From Tubiluchus corallicola (taxonomy: Eukaryota > Priapulida > Priapulimorpha > Priapulimorphida > Tubiluchidae): a DNA stretch of 43,196 nucleotides. The notes under the pieces were generated by a model. The model saw only the letters and a program-made list of their open reading frames with translations, made no database searches and had not been told where the DNA came from. Below are positions 12,901 to 20,965 of the stretch, in pieces (the first letter of the stretch is position 1; every line of letters begins with the position of its first letter). Location of the stretch: contig JAQGDQ010000441.1 of assembly GCA_030141605.1 (NCBI GenBank), forward strand, positions 129,001 to 172,196, given 5' to 3'. Made by a program: the position numbers and the translations under genes.

Positions 12901-15427
12901 CTTTGCACAGTAATTCAAATGTGGACCTAGCTGAGGTCTTCTATTTTAAATGTCTTATGAGAAATCATAGGAGATTTTATATACAAAATAGTCATACGTT
13001 TGTTTGAAATATTTTAACGTGAAATATGAATCTGCTTTAAATAATACTAAGACAATGATGGTAATGTTTCAGCATTACTGCACAGTGCACTGGTATATTA
13101 AGTCATACAGTAACTAAATTGAAAGACACAAGACCTTTCAACAGAGCTCTTCGGTGTCTTCTTCTGCAATTATATCAAAATATTAGGTAAACGCACAAAA
13201 CTAAAATTGTTGCTGAAAGCTGTCATTAAATAAAATTACATGTATTTTGATTAAAAGATCATAATTTCTTACTTAAGTTAGGCGAAATTTTGGGTTATCT
13301 ATTTGATTGAATGGACCATAATTTTTTACTTAAGTTAGGCGAAATTTTGGGTTATATATTTTGAGTTAAGAAATGCTTTTTTGTGCCAAAAAACCGAACG
13401 ATTTCATCCGTTCTGCTGAAATTCTTTGAGTTAGGTGAAAATTTAAGTTACCCCTAGTTTACCGTGCTATATTCTGTGTTACTGGCAAATGAATGCGGGT
13501 ATTATAAGTGGTAAATTCTTAAGGGTTAATGAACAAGTACCATGGACAGTTTAGCATCTTTATGAAGTACCCAAAGTACCCGAGAAGTTCAAAAATTGAA
13601 AAAGATCATTTTCCCAGAATGTCGTTGTTTACTGTAATACATGTTAATATATATATAATAATCTTTATTTGCCATTAAAATACATTAATAATCACTGATA
13701 AAAACTTTACAGAGATGATCAATCAGTGTTAGTTAATAAAAACTTACACAAATGCGTCAGTGCAATCTAAACTACTGTGCAGTAATGGAAAGTAACGACG
13801 AATAAAATCAAACGTTTTACAACTATGCACAAAAAAATTAAAAAAATTTTGATTTAATTAATATGGCCATGTGAATTAGCGTGTCTGTAGTCGTGCTGAT
13901 GTGATAGTATTTCATATCTGGTTAATATTAGTGATTTTTATTTCGTTTTAAATGCTGATAGGGACTTGACTAGTTTAACCTGTAATGGTAGAGAACCACA
14001 GTAGAATTCCTTGCTTGATTACAGAGTTCGTTCCATATGAGCTAATGAGTACAGTGAAAATGTTTAGAAATTTGAATAATGTATTAGAAATTTATTGTTT
14101 TTACTTTAGATAATTTACAGAAACAGTTACAACAAATGGATCTTAACTTAGATGATGACATGTATGTAACACTGGCAGGACTGAAGAAGGTATGTATCAC
14201 CATGGAAACTGAAAGGAAAACCGGATGATTGTTTAGACTCAATCTCATTTTAACTTACTATCCAAAACATACATTTTCTTGCTTATAAAAGTTTGCAATT
14301 GTTTCTTATATTTGAACAATTAGCTTAGCTAGTTAATAACGGCAACCGAACACAGCTATCGCTTATGTGAGAAAATAACTACAGTTTGTGCAATGGCAGG
14401 CATCTTCCCTTGCACGTAAGTTCTACACTACTGCTTAAAAGCGCGATGTCACGAAAATGGGTTCTGTGTCATATGACGTCAGAAACTAACACTGCAATTC
14501 ATGATCATGGTTATTACCGCCTTCTATTTATCGGCCACGCGAATGTGACAAAAAGGCGCCATTGCCAATCTTAATAGATGCACTGAGCCGCGTGCAGCTT
14601 TGAAAGTTTAACGAAATTTGAGTATCCGAGGTAATTATTATTTAAGCTGTGCTTTGATTTAAAAAAGATGTTTTGTAGTTTTCAATATTTTAGAGCATTC
14701 TTTATTCTGAAGTAATGTTTACACAATCGTCCGGTTTTTCTTTGAAGTTTGATGCATTTTTATCAGATACATAATATGCGTAGAGGAAAAAAAAAACTTT
14801 TTTGAGTAAAGCATATAAGTTATGCCACAGTAGGGTGTGTTTGTGAAAGCAAAAATTGAAGTAGAATGCTACTGTACAACTTTCAGTGTGGTATAAAAAC
14901 TCAGCAAATTTATGTTTCAAATTTAAATTTCAAGTTTTCTGCTAAAAACAAGCCTATAGAGGTTACAGTAAAAAGATGCCATATAGCACATAAACAGTGC
15001 AAACTAAGGGTGAGGTTGTGATTGTATGGATAAGGCACCCTAGCTTCCTGTGACTGTTATGGGTTCAATATGAATATAGTATGCTCAGGTAGTGTTATCC
15101 ACAAGACTTGGCTGTTTACCTAATAAAAAGATACTGCATAATTCATAGCCAACTGTGGCTGAAACACATCCACTTAAATCAGCGGTTTATTTATAATGCT
15201 TAGAATCCTGACTCAGTCTCGGGTCATGCCACAGTAGGGCCTGCTTCTCAGCAATTTCCAGCATGCACTGTGCCGCGGTGTAACAGCAAAAAAAGTAACT
15301 ATCAATATATCTAGGTGATAAATGGCAAAATGTGTCTAACAGAGAAGAACTGGCCACGAACGTTTTTGTGGTAACAATTCTTAGTTATTCTTAAAAAAGC
15401 AGTAAGTTTCCTTTCAAAATCTAATTT

Positions 15428-15463
<36 letters not shown>

Positions 15464-18249
15464 CTTTATTTAAAGTCGGCTTTTGGGTCAGCAATTAACA
15501 TTAGCTCAAAGAGCTATTATCGCCGAGTGTAAATAACAACCTGCAACTACATAACAGAGACTATTATTACCCTACTTTTACCCTCGGTACCACGCGTCAG
15601 GCAGGGCAACAGCAGGTACCATTTTTAAAGTCTTTGGTATGACCCGGCCGCTGGTTCGAACTCCCAGACGGAAAGCAGACGCATTACCACTAGACTAAAG
15701 AGTCTGGTAACTGTTTTCATTGTTAGATTGTTTTAAACTATAGTTTAAGATTAGGTCCAGTTTTCGTTTACCTTCTGCTTAATTTACCCAGAATGTGACA
15801 GTTGTTAATTTTCCTTGCTGATTGAAAGTCAGCACGAGTGCAAAAGACTTGTGTTCAGTTCTTTGTTGAGGAACAAACTTTCTAAGACCTTCTAATTTAC
15901 TTCAATGCAAACAGTTATAAAAATTGCAACAAGATATTCATTCATTTAAAAAATTAAGTTTCGTTGGTGAGCTCAGGGTCAAAAATGTAAGGCAAAGTCG
16001 ACATAATCAAATTACCGTATTTCTTCAAGCAAAAATATTTATTATTTAACCTCTGCAGTTGAATATTAAGCTTTAAAGAATAACATATACTAAGAGATTT
16101 TGTTATACACCTGGGGGGGGAGTAAATGCCATGCAAACAGAGTAATTGCTAGTCTCCTGCAAAAAAGTGACGCCACAAAGATCCACTGTGTTGTAATCCA
16201 GTTTCACTTTAGAATGAGACCAAACACTCTCTGGTCTGCTGTATGGCAAACAATGGGTGCCACAGCACTCTCTGGTCTGTTGTATGGCAAACATTGGGTG
16301 CCACAGCACTCTCTGGTCTGCTGTATGGCAAACATTGGGTGCCACAGCACTCTCTGGTCTGCTGTATGGCAAACAATGGGTGCCACAGCACTCTCTGGTC
16401 TGCTGTATGGCAAACATTGGGTGCCACAGCACTCTCTGGTCTGTTGTATGGCAAACATTGGGTGCCACAGCACTCTCTGGTCTGCTGTATGGCAAACAAT
16501 GGGTGCCACAGCAGTCTCTGGTCTGCTGTATGGCAAACATTGGGTGCCACAGCACTCTCTGGTCTGCTGTATGGCAAACAATGGGTGCCACAGCACTCTC
16601 TGGTCTGCTGTATGGCAAACAATGGGTGCCACACCACTCTCTGGTCTGCTGTATGGCAAACAATGGGTGCCACAGCACTCTCTGGTCTGCTGTATGGCAA
16701 ACAATGGGTGCCACAGCACTCTCTGGTCTGCTGTATGGCAAACAATGGGTGCCACAGCACTCTCTGGTCTGCTGTATGGCAAACAATGGGTGCCACAGCA
16801 CTCTCTGGTCTGCTGTATGGCAAACAATGGGTGCCACAGCACTCTCTGGTCTGCTGTATGGCAAACATTGGGTGCCACAGCACTCTCTGGTCTGCTGTAT
16901 GGCAAACATTGGGTGCCACAGCACTCTCTGGTCTGCTGCATGGCAAACATTGGGTGCCACAGCACTCTCTGATCTGTTGTATGGCAAACAATGGGTGCCA
17001 CAGCACTCTCTGGTCTGCTGTATGGCAAACATTGGGTGCCACAGCACTCTCTGGTCTGCTGTATGGCAAACAATGGATGCCACAGCACTCTCTGGTCTGC
17101 TGTATGGCAAACAATGGGTGCCACAGCACTCTCTGGTCTGCTGTATGGCAAACAATGGATGCCACAGCACTCTCTGGCCTGCTGTATGGCAAACAATGGG
17201 TGCCACAGCACTCTCTGGCCTGCTGTATGGCAAACAATGGGTGCCACAGCACTCTCTGATCTGCTGTATGGCAAACATTGGGTGCCACAGCACTCTCTGG
17301 TCTGCTGCATGGCAAACAATGGGTGCCACAGCACTCTCTGGTCTGCTGTATGGCAAACAATGGGTGCCACAGCACTCTCTGGTCTGCTGTATGGCAAACA
17401 TTGGGTGCCACAGCACTCTCTGGTCTGCTGTATGGCAAACAATGGGTGCCACAGCACTCTCTGGTCTGCTGTATGGCAAACAATGGGTGCCACAGCACTC
17501 TCTCGTCTGCTGTATGGCAAACATTGGGTGCCACAGCATTCTCTGGTCTGCTGTATGGCAAACAATGGGTGCCACAGCACTCTCTGGCCTGCTGTATGGC
17601 AAACAATGGGTGCCACAGCACTCTCTGGTCTGCTGTATGGCAAACAATGGGTGCCATATTGTGTAATAGAAAAATTGCATTCGTTTTTTAAGCAAAAACA
17701 ACCTTTGAATGACACAAGTATTGTTCAATGTGCAGGCTAGCAATCTCTCCGTGTGCATGTGTGACATTTAAAACTGTGTTATCCACAAACTTTGATGCAA
17801 TCGCCCCGACTCTGAGTCTGCATCTTCTAATTACCTTGTAGGTTCGTGATTTGCTAAAAGGCACATTGAAGTTCACACATTCCATGTCTGAGCCATCCGC
17901 AGAAGAAATGATCACACTTGATGTACACGGGGACCAACCCGATCGCAGTAAACTAGGCGTGCGAGAAGCTGACCATTCAGGTTTGGCAAATGACCCACTT
18001 TGTGATAAAAATGCTGACCACGAGAAACTGACGTCTAGTCTGAGCGTACGGTCAAGTAAGTCGTGTTCTAGTAATGCCGTTTCAGAGTTGACTAAGATGC
18101 CTGGCTTGGCCGAATCGCATTCTACCACTAATAGTTCGGCTTGTAGAAATGTCTCTCATTCCGGATCTGATTTAAACTCGCAAAAGTTGACGTCCGCTGG
18201 CAATGATGCGAGCATTTTTTCCACTGGAACAAATGAATTCTTTCACTAA
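852..18249 (+). CDS. TBC1D5: TBC1D5 homologue, Rab GTPase-activating protein (3' part, 10 exons)
   Basis: Joined exons: 852-921, 1074-1243, 2248-2390, 3426-3532, 6936-7143, 7764-7948, 9231-9362, 11734-11836, 14110-14189, 17842-18249, about 534 residues. All introns are GT-AG and all phases fit. The second half of a TBC domain is clear: a segment with RPQD, then LLKKHDIELYVHLEQMDIAP, then RWVRLLFGREFPMQDLLVLW and DAIFADS, ending near ALHLRNPK. This matches TBC1D5 rather than other TBC families. A Ser/Thr/Lys-rich linker follows (exons 5-7), then a conserved helical segment (exons 8-10) and a Ser-rich tail. In animals TBC1D5 inactivates Rab7, binds retromer through VPS29 and binds LC3-family proteins; that role is inferred from family membership. 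The N-terminus, with the catalytic Arg and Gln fingers, lies upstream of the window. LC3-interaction motifs could not be assigned. No canonical AATAAA was seen in the first 400 bp after the stop. Confidence 0.93.
1074..1243 (+). CDS. TBC1D5: TBC1D5 exon, mid TBC domain
   Basis: Preceded by TTTAGTCGCAG and followed by GTGAGT. It encodes a segment with FSRPQD and then KLNRIQDWLLKKHDIELYVH, highly characteristic of TBC1D5. It enters in phase 0 and leaves in phase 2. Confidence 0.93.
1692..2190. mobile_element. Family-A MITE with long terminal inverted repeats
   Basis: The left arm (about 1735-1850) and the right arm (about 2075-2187) are inverted copies of each other over roughly 110 bp, sharing for example TATTTTAACACAATTAAT and AAAAGTGTTTCTGATA. 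The interior has no transposase. It sits between TBC1D5 exons 2 and 3. Related copies lie at 1-640, 7600-7758 and 14640-15850. Confidence 0.8.
2248..2390 (+). CDS. TBC1D5: TBC1D5 exon, TBC core RWVRLLFGREF
   Basis: Flanked by TTTATGCAG and GTGAGT. It encodes the family signature RWVRLLFGREFPMQDLLVLW, then DAIFADS, then VEYMFVAMLIFIRDK. This is the most conserved block of the window and the strongest support for the gene identity. Confidence 0.95.
2465..3310 (+). repeat. Family-B repeat, copy 1, split by a LINE insertion
   Basis: Positions 2470-2647 and 3150-3310 together match, in inverted orientation, one continuous block at 14225-14600. Shared words include ATTCACGTGGCCGA/ATTCGCGTGGCCGA and GATAGCTGTGTTCGGTTGCCG-like sequence. 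The LINE 3' end at 2648-3149 interrupts this copy. Confidence 0.75.
2648..3149 (+). mobile_element. 5'-truncated LINE (CR1/L2-like), copy 1
   Basis: It starts with the last codons of a reverse-transcriptase ORF: NFIKFTAPNNWNKISAQVQI, then SFKKYLKRTIFDSYL and a TAA. The ..WNK....LNTFKK.LK.. layout is typical of CR1/L2/Jockey-group ORF2 ends. A roughly 350-bp 3' UTR and a TTGATTGATT-type tail follow. Two more copies share the 3' UTR (23824-24190 and 24772-25098). The clade assignment is tentative. Confidence 0.75.
3426..3532 (+). CDS. TBC1D5: TBC1D5 exon, end of TBC domain
   Basis: The acceptor is TTTATTTCAG. The donor AAG|GTGGAA is weaker than the others. It encodes LLRSDYPGCLTTLMKYPPV and then a helix ending ALHLRNPK, the usual end of the TBC1D5 TBC domain. 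Confidence 0.9.
3709..3845 (+). repeat. 68-bp direct tandem duplication
   Basis: GCAAGTAGTGCAATTACACA occurs at 3711 and again at 3779. The two copies, each ending CTCGCCCCTAGATGGCAG, are almost identical. It lies in TBC1D5 intron 4. Confidence 0.9.
3898..4395 (+). repeat. Dispersed repeat R3, copy 1
   Basis: It matches 40073-40545 in the same orientation, with shared blocks such as TAGAAGCTACAGCAG, GTCACAAACACCATGGTAA, CAGCTAAGCTGTGCCTTGCT and TCTCAATGGCCAACAAGTT. There is no coding potential. It is probably a non-autonomous element. Confidence 0.8.
4504..4968. mobile_element. MITE with perfect 32-bp terminal inverted repeats
   Basis: The left end 4504-4535 (ATTTACCGTATTTTCCCGTG...) and the right end 4937-4968 are exact reverse complements over 32 bp. 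The subterminal word GGTCTCTTATACA recurs at about 4570 and 4920. The interior is about 400 bp and non-coding. The boundary may include part of the target duplication. The superfamily is not assigned. Confidence 0.88.
5117..5847. mobile_element. MITE with CAGTAAG..CTCGCTTAACGAC ends
   Basis: The left end CAGTAAGTTCTCGCTTAACG and the right end, which reads CAGTAAGCCTCGCTTAACGAC in reverse complement, are imperfect inverted repeats. Subterminal ACGTTAAGTGAAACGTT-like words recur on both sides. The ends resemble pogo/Tigger-type elements, a loose comparison. Interior frames of 60-75 codons on both strands have no recognisable domain. Confidence 0.72.
5905..6690 (+). repeat. 40-bp telomere-like minisatellite
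   Basis: The unit CCCTAACCCTAATCTAACCG + TAATCCTAAACCGTACCCAA recurs with a strict 40-bp period (ATCTAACCGT at 5961, 6001, 6041, 6081, 6121, 6161), with a few shortened units near 6190-6230. Each unit contains two CCCTAA motifs, the animal telomere repeat, and degenerate versions of it. It is interstitial, inside TBC1D5 intron 4. Confidence 0.93.
6936..7143 (+). CDS. TBC1D5: TBC1D5 exon, Ser-rich linker
   Basis: Flanked by GATTTTTCAG and GTGAGT. It encodes KFAKPSHYPGQLPSK followed by a Ser/Thr/Gln-rich, probably disordered linker. It enters in phase 0 and leaves in phase 1, consistent with both neighbours. Confidence 0.88.
7600..7758 (-). mobile_element. Family-A MITE end abutting TBC1D5 exon 6
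   Basis: In reverse complement the block matches 1692-1850, sharing TTAAAGGAAGACAGGATGAT and the TATACATTTTAACACAATTA stretch. It ends about 5 bases before the exon at 7764, so the pyrimidine tract of that acceptor lies inside the element end. Confidence 0.75.
7764..7948 (+). CDS. TBC1D5: TBC1D5 exon, Pro-rich linker
   Basis: The acceptor tract TCCTGTCTTCCTTTAACTTT-CAG is shared with the end of an inverted-repeat element copy (see findings). The donor is CGA|GTATGT. It encodes a linker with GKSKKPVVPPKVHPTSPAR, rich in Pro and basic residues, probably disordered. Confidence 0.86.
8118..8760 (+). repeat. 43-bp minisatellite, about 15 copies
   Basis: The unit reads GCACTGTGTCGCCATCCCAG + TGTGCACCACTGATTCACCAACA. 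The first GCACTG (8118) and the last (8720) are 602 bp apart, exactly 14 x 43, so no net indels have accumulated. Variation is mostly TGTG/TGCG/TGCA before TCGCC. It lies in TBC1D5 intron 6. Confidence 0.95.
9053..9130 (+). mobile_element. hAT-like terminal fragment
   Basis: CAGTGTTTCAAACCTTTTGT followed by GACGGCGACCCCTTTCAAGA resembles the terminus of many hAT elements (CAGTGTTTCTCAACC...). No second end was found before exon 7, so this is a fragment. The call rests on the end motif alone. Confidence 0.45.
9231..9362 (+). CDS. TBC1D5: TBC1D5 exon, basic linker
   Basis: The acceptor ATATTTTATTAG is short in pyrimidines; the donor is GAA|GTAAGT. It encodes INPMINLRRDKTSSSNDA and then a basic stretch with KDSFFKKNFLQRSISKE. 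Length is exactly 44 codons, phase 0 at both ends. Confidence 0.82.
10170..10625 (-). mobile_element. hAT transposon relic
   Basis: The block carries the C-terminal part of a transposase on the minus strand (10284 to about 10480). It is flanked by GGTACCCCTTGTGGTGTTCC and TACCCCACATTGGGAACTGA, which resemble hAT terminal sequence. It lies in TBC1D5 intron 7 and is too short and broken to be autonomous. Confidence 0.65.
10284..10480 (-). pseudogene. hAT transposase C-terminal dimerisation domain fragment
   Basis: Minus-strand reading gives KVFRCEAGFSTMVTIKTKAR, then NRLDICGDMRVSLSKTEQ and a stop at 10284-10286. The CEAGFS..IKTK.RNRL....DMRV.LS pattern is the conserved hAT C-terminal region of ZBED-like transposases. 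The frame is closed by a stop about 75 codons upstream, so only a remnant is left. Confidence 0.75.
10694..11692. mobile_element. TA-flanked DNA transposon with CAGGGTGGTACATAA ends
   Basis: The left end CAGGGTGGTACATAA (10696-10710) and the right end TTATGTACCACCCTG (11676-11690) are perfect 15-bp inverted repeats. Each is bordered by TA, which fits the TA target duplication of Tc1/mariner-type elements. The 995-bp interior has only short frames without a recognisable transposase, so it is probably non-autonomous. Confidence 0.82.
11734..11836 (+). CDS. TBC1D5: TBC1D5 exon, C-terminal helix
   Basis: Flanked by CTTATTTCAG and GGTACGAA. It encodes AVEEWGRDMAVLQSRLTNLE followed by SLCTYCSSSMDAHL. 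The heptad-like spacing suggests an amphipathic helix. The acceptor lies only about 43 bp after the end of a TA-flanked DNA transposon. Confidence 0.88.
11837..14109 (+). other. TBC1D5 intron 8, mostly featureless
   Basis: AT-rich and without coding signal. The only structures seen are a 12-bp palindrome GACCATATGGTC near 12308 with GAGTGT/ACACTC flanks, and a direct repeat of about 60 bp at 13259-13380 (TTAGGCGAAATTTTGGGTTA twice). A stretch at about 13650-13730 (ATAATCTTTATTTGCCATTA) resembles an inverted retroelement tail. Confidence 0.6.
14110..14189 (+). CDS. TBC1D5: TBC1D5 exon, helical segment
   Basis: Flanked by TTTACTTTAG and GTATGT. It encodes DNLQKQLQQMDLNLDDDMYV and then TLAGLKK. 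The AGLKK motif leading into VRDLLKG in the next exon matches the conserved C-terminal helix of TBC1D5. Confidence 0.9.
14225..14600 (-). repeat. Family-B repeat, copy 2 (uninterrupted)
   Basis: In reverse complement it aligns to 2470-2647 followed directly by 3150-3310, skipping the LINE at 2648-3149. It therefore acts as an uninterrupted reference for that insertion. No coding potential. Confidence 0.75.
14640..15850 (+). repeat. Family-A-related repeat, copy split by a SINE
   Basis: Positions 14830-14940 match 200-300 (AAAATTGAAGTA and GCTACTGTA words). Positions 15350-15425 and 15715-15770 match 470-620 with the SINE at 15431-15708 between them. Divergence is substantial, so the element limits are uncertain. 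Confidence 0.5.
15431..15708 (-). mobile_element. tRNA-derived SINE, copy 1 (inverted)
   Basis: Read on the minus strand: a tRNA-like head with A box TAGTCTAGTGGTAATGCG and B box GTTCGAACC, a body of about 190 bp with CCTGACGCGTGGTACC, then GCCGACTTTAAATAAAGATT and an (ATT)n tail. A second copy lies at 38079-38430. Confidence 0.9.
16226..17657 (+). repeat. 41-bp minisatellite, about 35 copies, open in all six frames
   Basis: The unit is ACTCTCTGGTCTGCTGTATG + GCAAACAATGGGTGCCACAGC. The first and last ACTCTCTGG (16226 and 17620) are 1394 bp apart, exactly 34 x 41. Most variation is CAATGG against CATTGG, plus sparse single substitutions. Because 41 is not a multiple of three and the unit has no stop on either strand, every frame stays open, giving spurious frames up to 554 codons. 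It lies in TBC1D5 intron 9, ending 185 bp before the last exon. Confidence 0.97.
17842..18249 (+). CDS. TBC1D5: TBC1D5 terminal exon with stop codon
   Basis: The acceptor is ACCTTGTAG. It opens with VRDLLKGTLKF, completing the conserved helix, and continues for about 125 residues of Ser/Asn-rich, low-conservation tail to a TAA at 18247-18249. An antisense open frame over the same bases is a shadow. Confidence 0.9.
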   Translation, partial: VRDLLKGTLKFTHSMSEPSAEEMITLDVHGDQPDRSKLGVREADHSGLANDPLCDKNADHEKLTSSLSVRSSKSCSSNAVSELTKMPGLAESHSTTNSSACRNVSHSGSDLNSQKLTSAGNDASIFSTGTNEFFH

Positions 18250-20590
18250 GATTTTGTACAAATGATTTTTGTGATACTAAACCAAATATTCCTCGTGTTC
18301 ACCCTGCTAACAATGCAGCATTGTTCATTCGAGCAACCCTGTTATCGTGTATAAATTAATGTAAAATTTGTAGCTTGTCTGAATTGATAAGTTCCGTTGA
18401 CGTCACTCGAAAGCAGATTACCTTCTTCTGTGACTCAGTGTTCTGAATAATGTGAGTGTTCTTAACATGTAATATTTAATGTTGAAGTTTTATTCTTATC
18501 ACATTCATAACAATAGTAACATTCAATACAAGGCGACAAACTCAGAAGCGTAGCAAGGTGGGGGCGCCAGAGTGCAATCGCATTCGGGCGCAAGGGTGAA
18601 TAGGCGCAAAATTCTTCTAGAGTTCAATTACTGTTAATTATTAATTACTAATCCAACATTAACGAAACAATTAACAAAAGCTTTCGAATTAAAACAATTG
18701 TCTAGTAAGAGATCATCGTAGCTGACCTAATTATGACATACAGCATAGAAAAAAGGTTAATGTTGTTAATTAATGGCTTGTGTAGGGTGTGATGTGGCTT
18801 AGCAGATCAATAATTTTGGAAGAAACAGTGGCGTTTCTCTAAATACCGATTGTATTATTGTGAAAACCTGTAGTGTTCTGTATCTTTCATAATCTTTGTA
18901 TGTTTTAATGCTGGAGCTGAATGTTTAATGACTGTCGTGTTACGTGCTACTAATGCAGAGAAAAGAGTTACTGTGCTGCAGTACCACAGATCAAACTCAG
19001 AGTGATTCTTAGAGAAAATTCATTTATCTTTATCTCATCATGTCAAAAAAGGAAAGTCGGCCTCATGGACGCAAAAAATGCGCTCTATTTGTGGCTTAAC
19101 CCACAAAACAAATGATCTAAACATTAAAAATGTAGGACACCACAAGCAGTTGCTACACCACAGGACAACTATCAAAATTATTGCTTCATACTGTAATATG
19201 TTTCGTACACTATCGTTATCATAAAAGAATAATTGTACTGCAGTGAACTAGAGAAGCAAAGGCTTGTATAAGCCCACTGTCATGTGAATCAGATAGCAAA
19301 AAGAATGGATGAGTGAACAAGAAAAGAACAGGGAGAAACATTAGATCACACAGGACAGGAAGAAAAAGTCATATGACTTCAGGCAACAGTAAAATTAACG
19401 GTGCTTTGGGACGGAATGCAATCAATTGTTTATCGTGACGTCCTAATCAATCAGTGGGGATCATGTGGGGGGTCAGTCGGGTGCTCGTTGGAGATGATCA
19501 CGGTTTCAAATTACAAACAAGGAACTGGCCCATATTTTCCTGTGATTTGACCAATTTTTATACGAAGGTCAACCAACACGGAGCCGTGGATGACTTTGCT
19601 ATAATGCTTAGAGTAGTCACTGTGGTTCTCAAATGTGCAGCATCTTCCTCCAAGAGGAGCAATTTCAAAACCAAAAGAAACGCCAAAGATTTAGATTTAA
19701 ATTTAGATTTATTTGTTTATTTAGCCATTACAATATACAAAATATTACAATTACAGAATTGCCAATGCATTGCGACATGAGCGCAGCAGAAGGAATTAAC
19801 TTACAATGTTAGTGGAAATGGTAGGAAGAAAGATAATAGATTGTGCGATGTTTACATCACCTCTAAAGATTTATCAATGATGCCTTTCATGCAAAATCAG
19901 TCCGGGGGTTGTGGTATGGCAACTGCAATACGTATAGCATATTAAGAAGTATTATGTTTATTGAAAATCAATTAGTATTGAATGACTCCGTCATAGCTTC
20001 TCATAGCATGGCCTAAAGATTAAACATTTGCAGTTCTAATATAAAAACTTACATAAGTATACATAGTTTTTTCATGAAAACCGTACGTGCATAGAATTAC
20101 CTCGAGATTCATTTCACTAACTACATTTTATCTACGGTGTAAAAATGTAATTTCCGCTTCATTTATCATGTTATTATATTACATTAATTAAAATTCGCTT
20201 TTATTAAGAAATTAACGAGCTGTATGAATAACCTCGTTATCTGTAGGTGGTTAATTAAGAGCATACTGTACTTCACTTAATATACTCATAGATAAAGTCA
20301 TCACTTTAGTAACTTATTAGCATTTATAAAGGCAGGTTTTATAGACATACTTAATTGTGTCGGGTCATTAAGAAATGATAAACGTAAAAGCAAGCATTTT
20401 TACTAAAACTTAATTTTTGTTAATCAAACTTTCAAAATTCTTGTTCGAATCATTTTTGCTAACCAAAATTTTGATAATGTATGTTGCCTTATGGAACTTT
20501 TCTCATAGCATACATGTAACACGTTGAGCATCTTACCAAATCATTATGTTTAGTTCGTTTGAGTAAAACATTTCGTTTGCTGTTATAATG
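18250..20590. other. Intergenic and probable TBC1D5 3' UTR
   Basis: AT-rich with no coding frame that resembles a protein. The TBC1D5 3' UTR must start here, but no clear AATAAA signal was found nearby. The GAAGCGTAGCAAGG...GGGGGCGCC stretch at 18545-18570 resembles a DNA-transposon end, unproven. Positions about 19690-19900 begin with ATTTAGATTTATTTG-like sequence and resemble an inverted retroelement 3' end. Confidence 0.5.
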
Positions 20591-20594
20591 TAGA

Positions 20595-20965
20595 CAGTAC
20601 GGGTGAGCATTGAACGTTCGAATTCGATTCGAACGAGTTTTGTTAAATTTGGATTCGATTCAAACCTAAAATTATAGAATTCAGCATTTCAGCCTTCTAC
20701 GTTTTTATCATTAAAACGTTTGAAACAGCATGCAATTGGCACAGTTTAGCTGCAGTTTCTGTGCAAATTTTTAATAAACTAATAGTGGTTTTACTGCAGA
20801 ACAAAATCAAGCAATATGCATGATCTTTGTAAGATCACTTTTTGTTAGTGGTTCGAAAACTTGTTCGAAAATCTTTCAACGTCAATTCGAATTCGATTCT
20901 GATTCGAAATACCGAAATTCCGTTCGATTCGAATTCGAAAGTCACAAAATCGATTCGGTTCGACT
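20595..20965. mobile_element. TTCGAATTCGA-rich MITE-like repeat
   Basis: It opens with GGGTGAGCATTGAACGTTCG + AATTCGATTCGAACGAG and closes with clusters of ATTCGAATTCGAA and GATTCGGTTCGA around 20880-20965. The ends are inverted and internally palindromic. No transposase. Exact ends are not defined. Confidence 0.55.

Noticed and set aside
16103-17767. Open frames of 249-554 codons on both strands
   Set aside because: They come from a stop-free 41-bp tandem unit read in every frame. No frame is favoured and no splice or start context supports translation.
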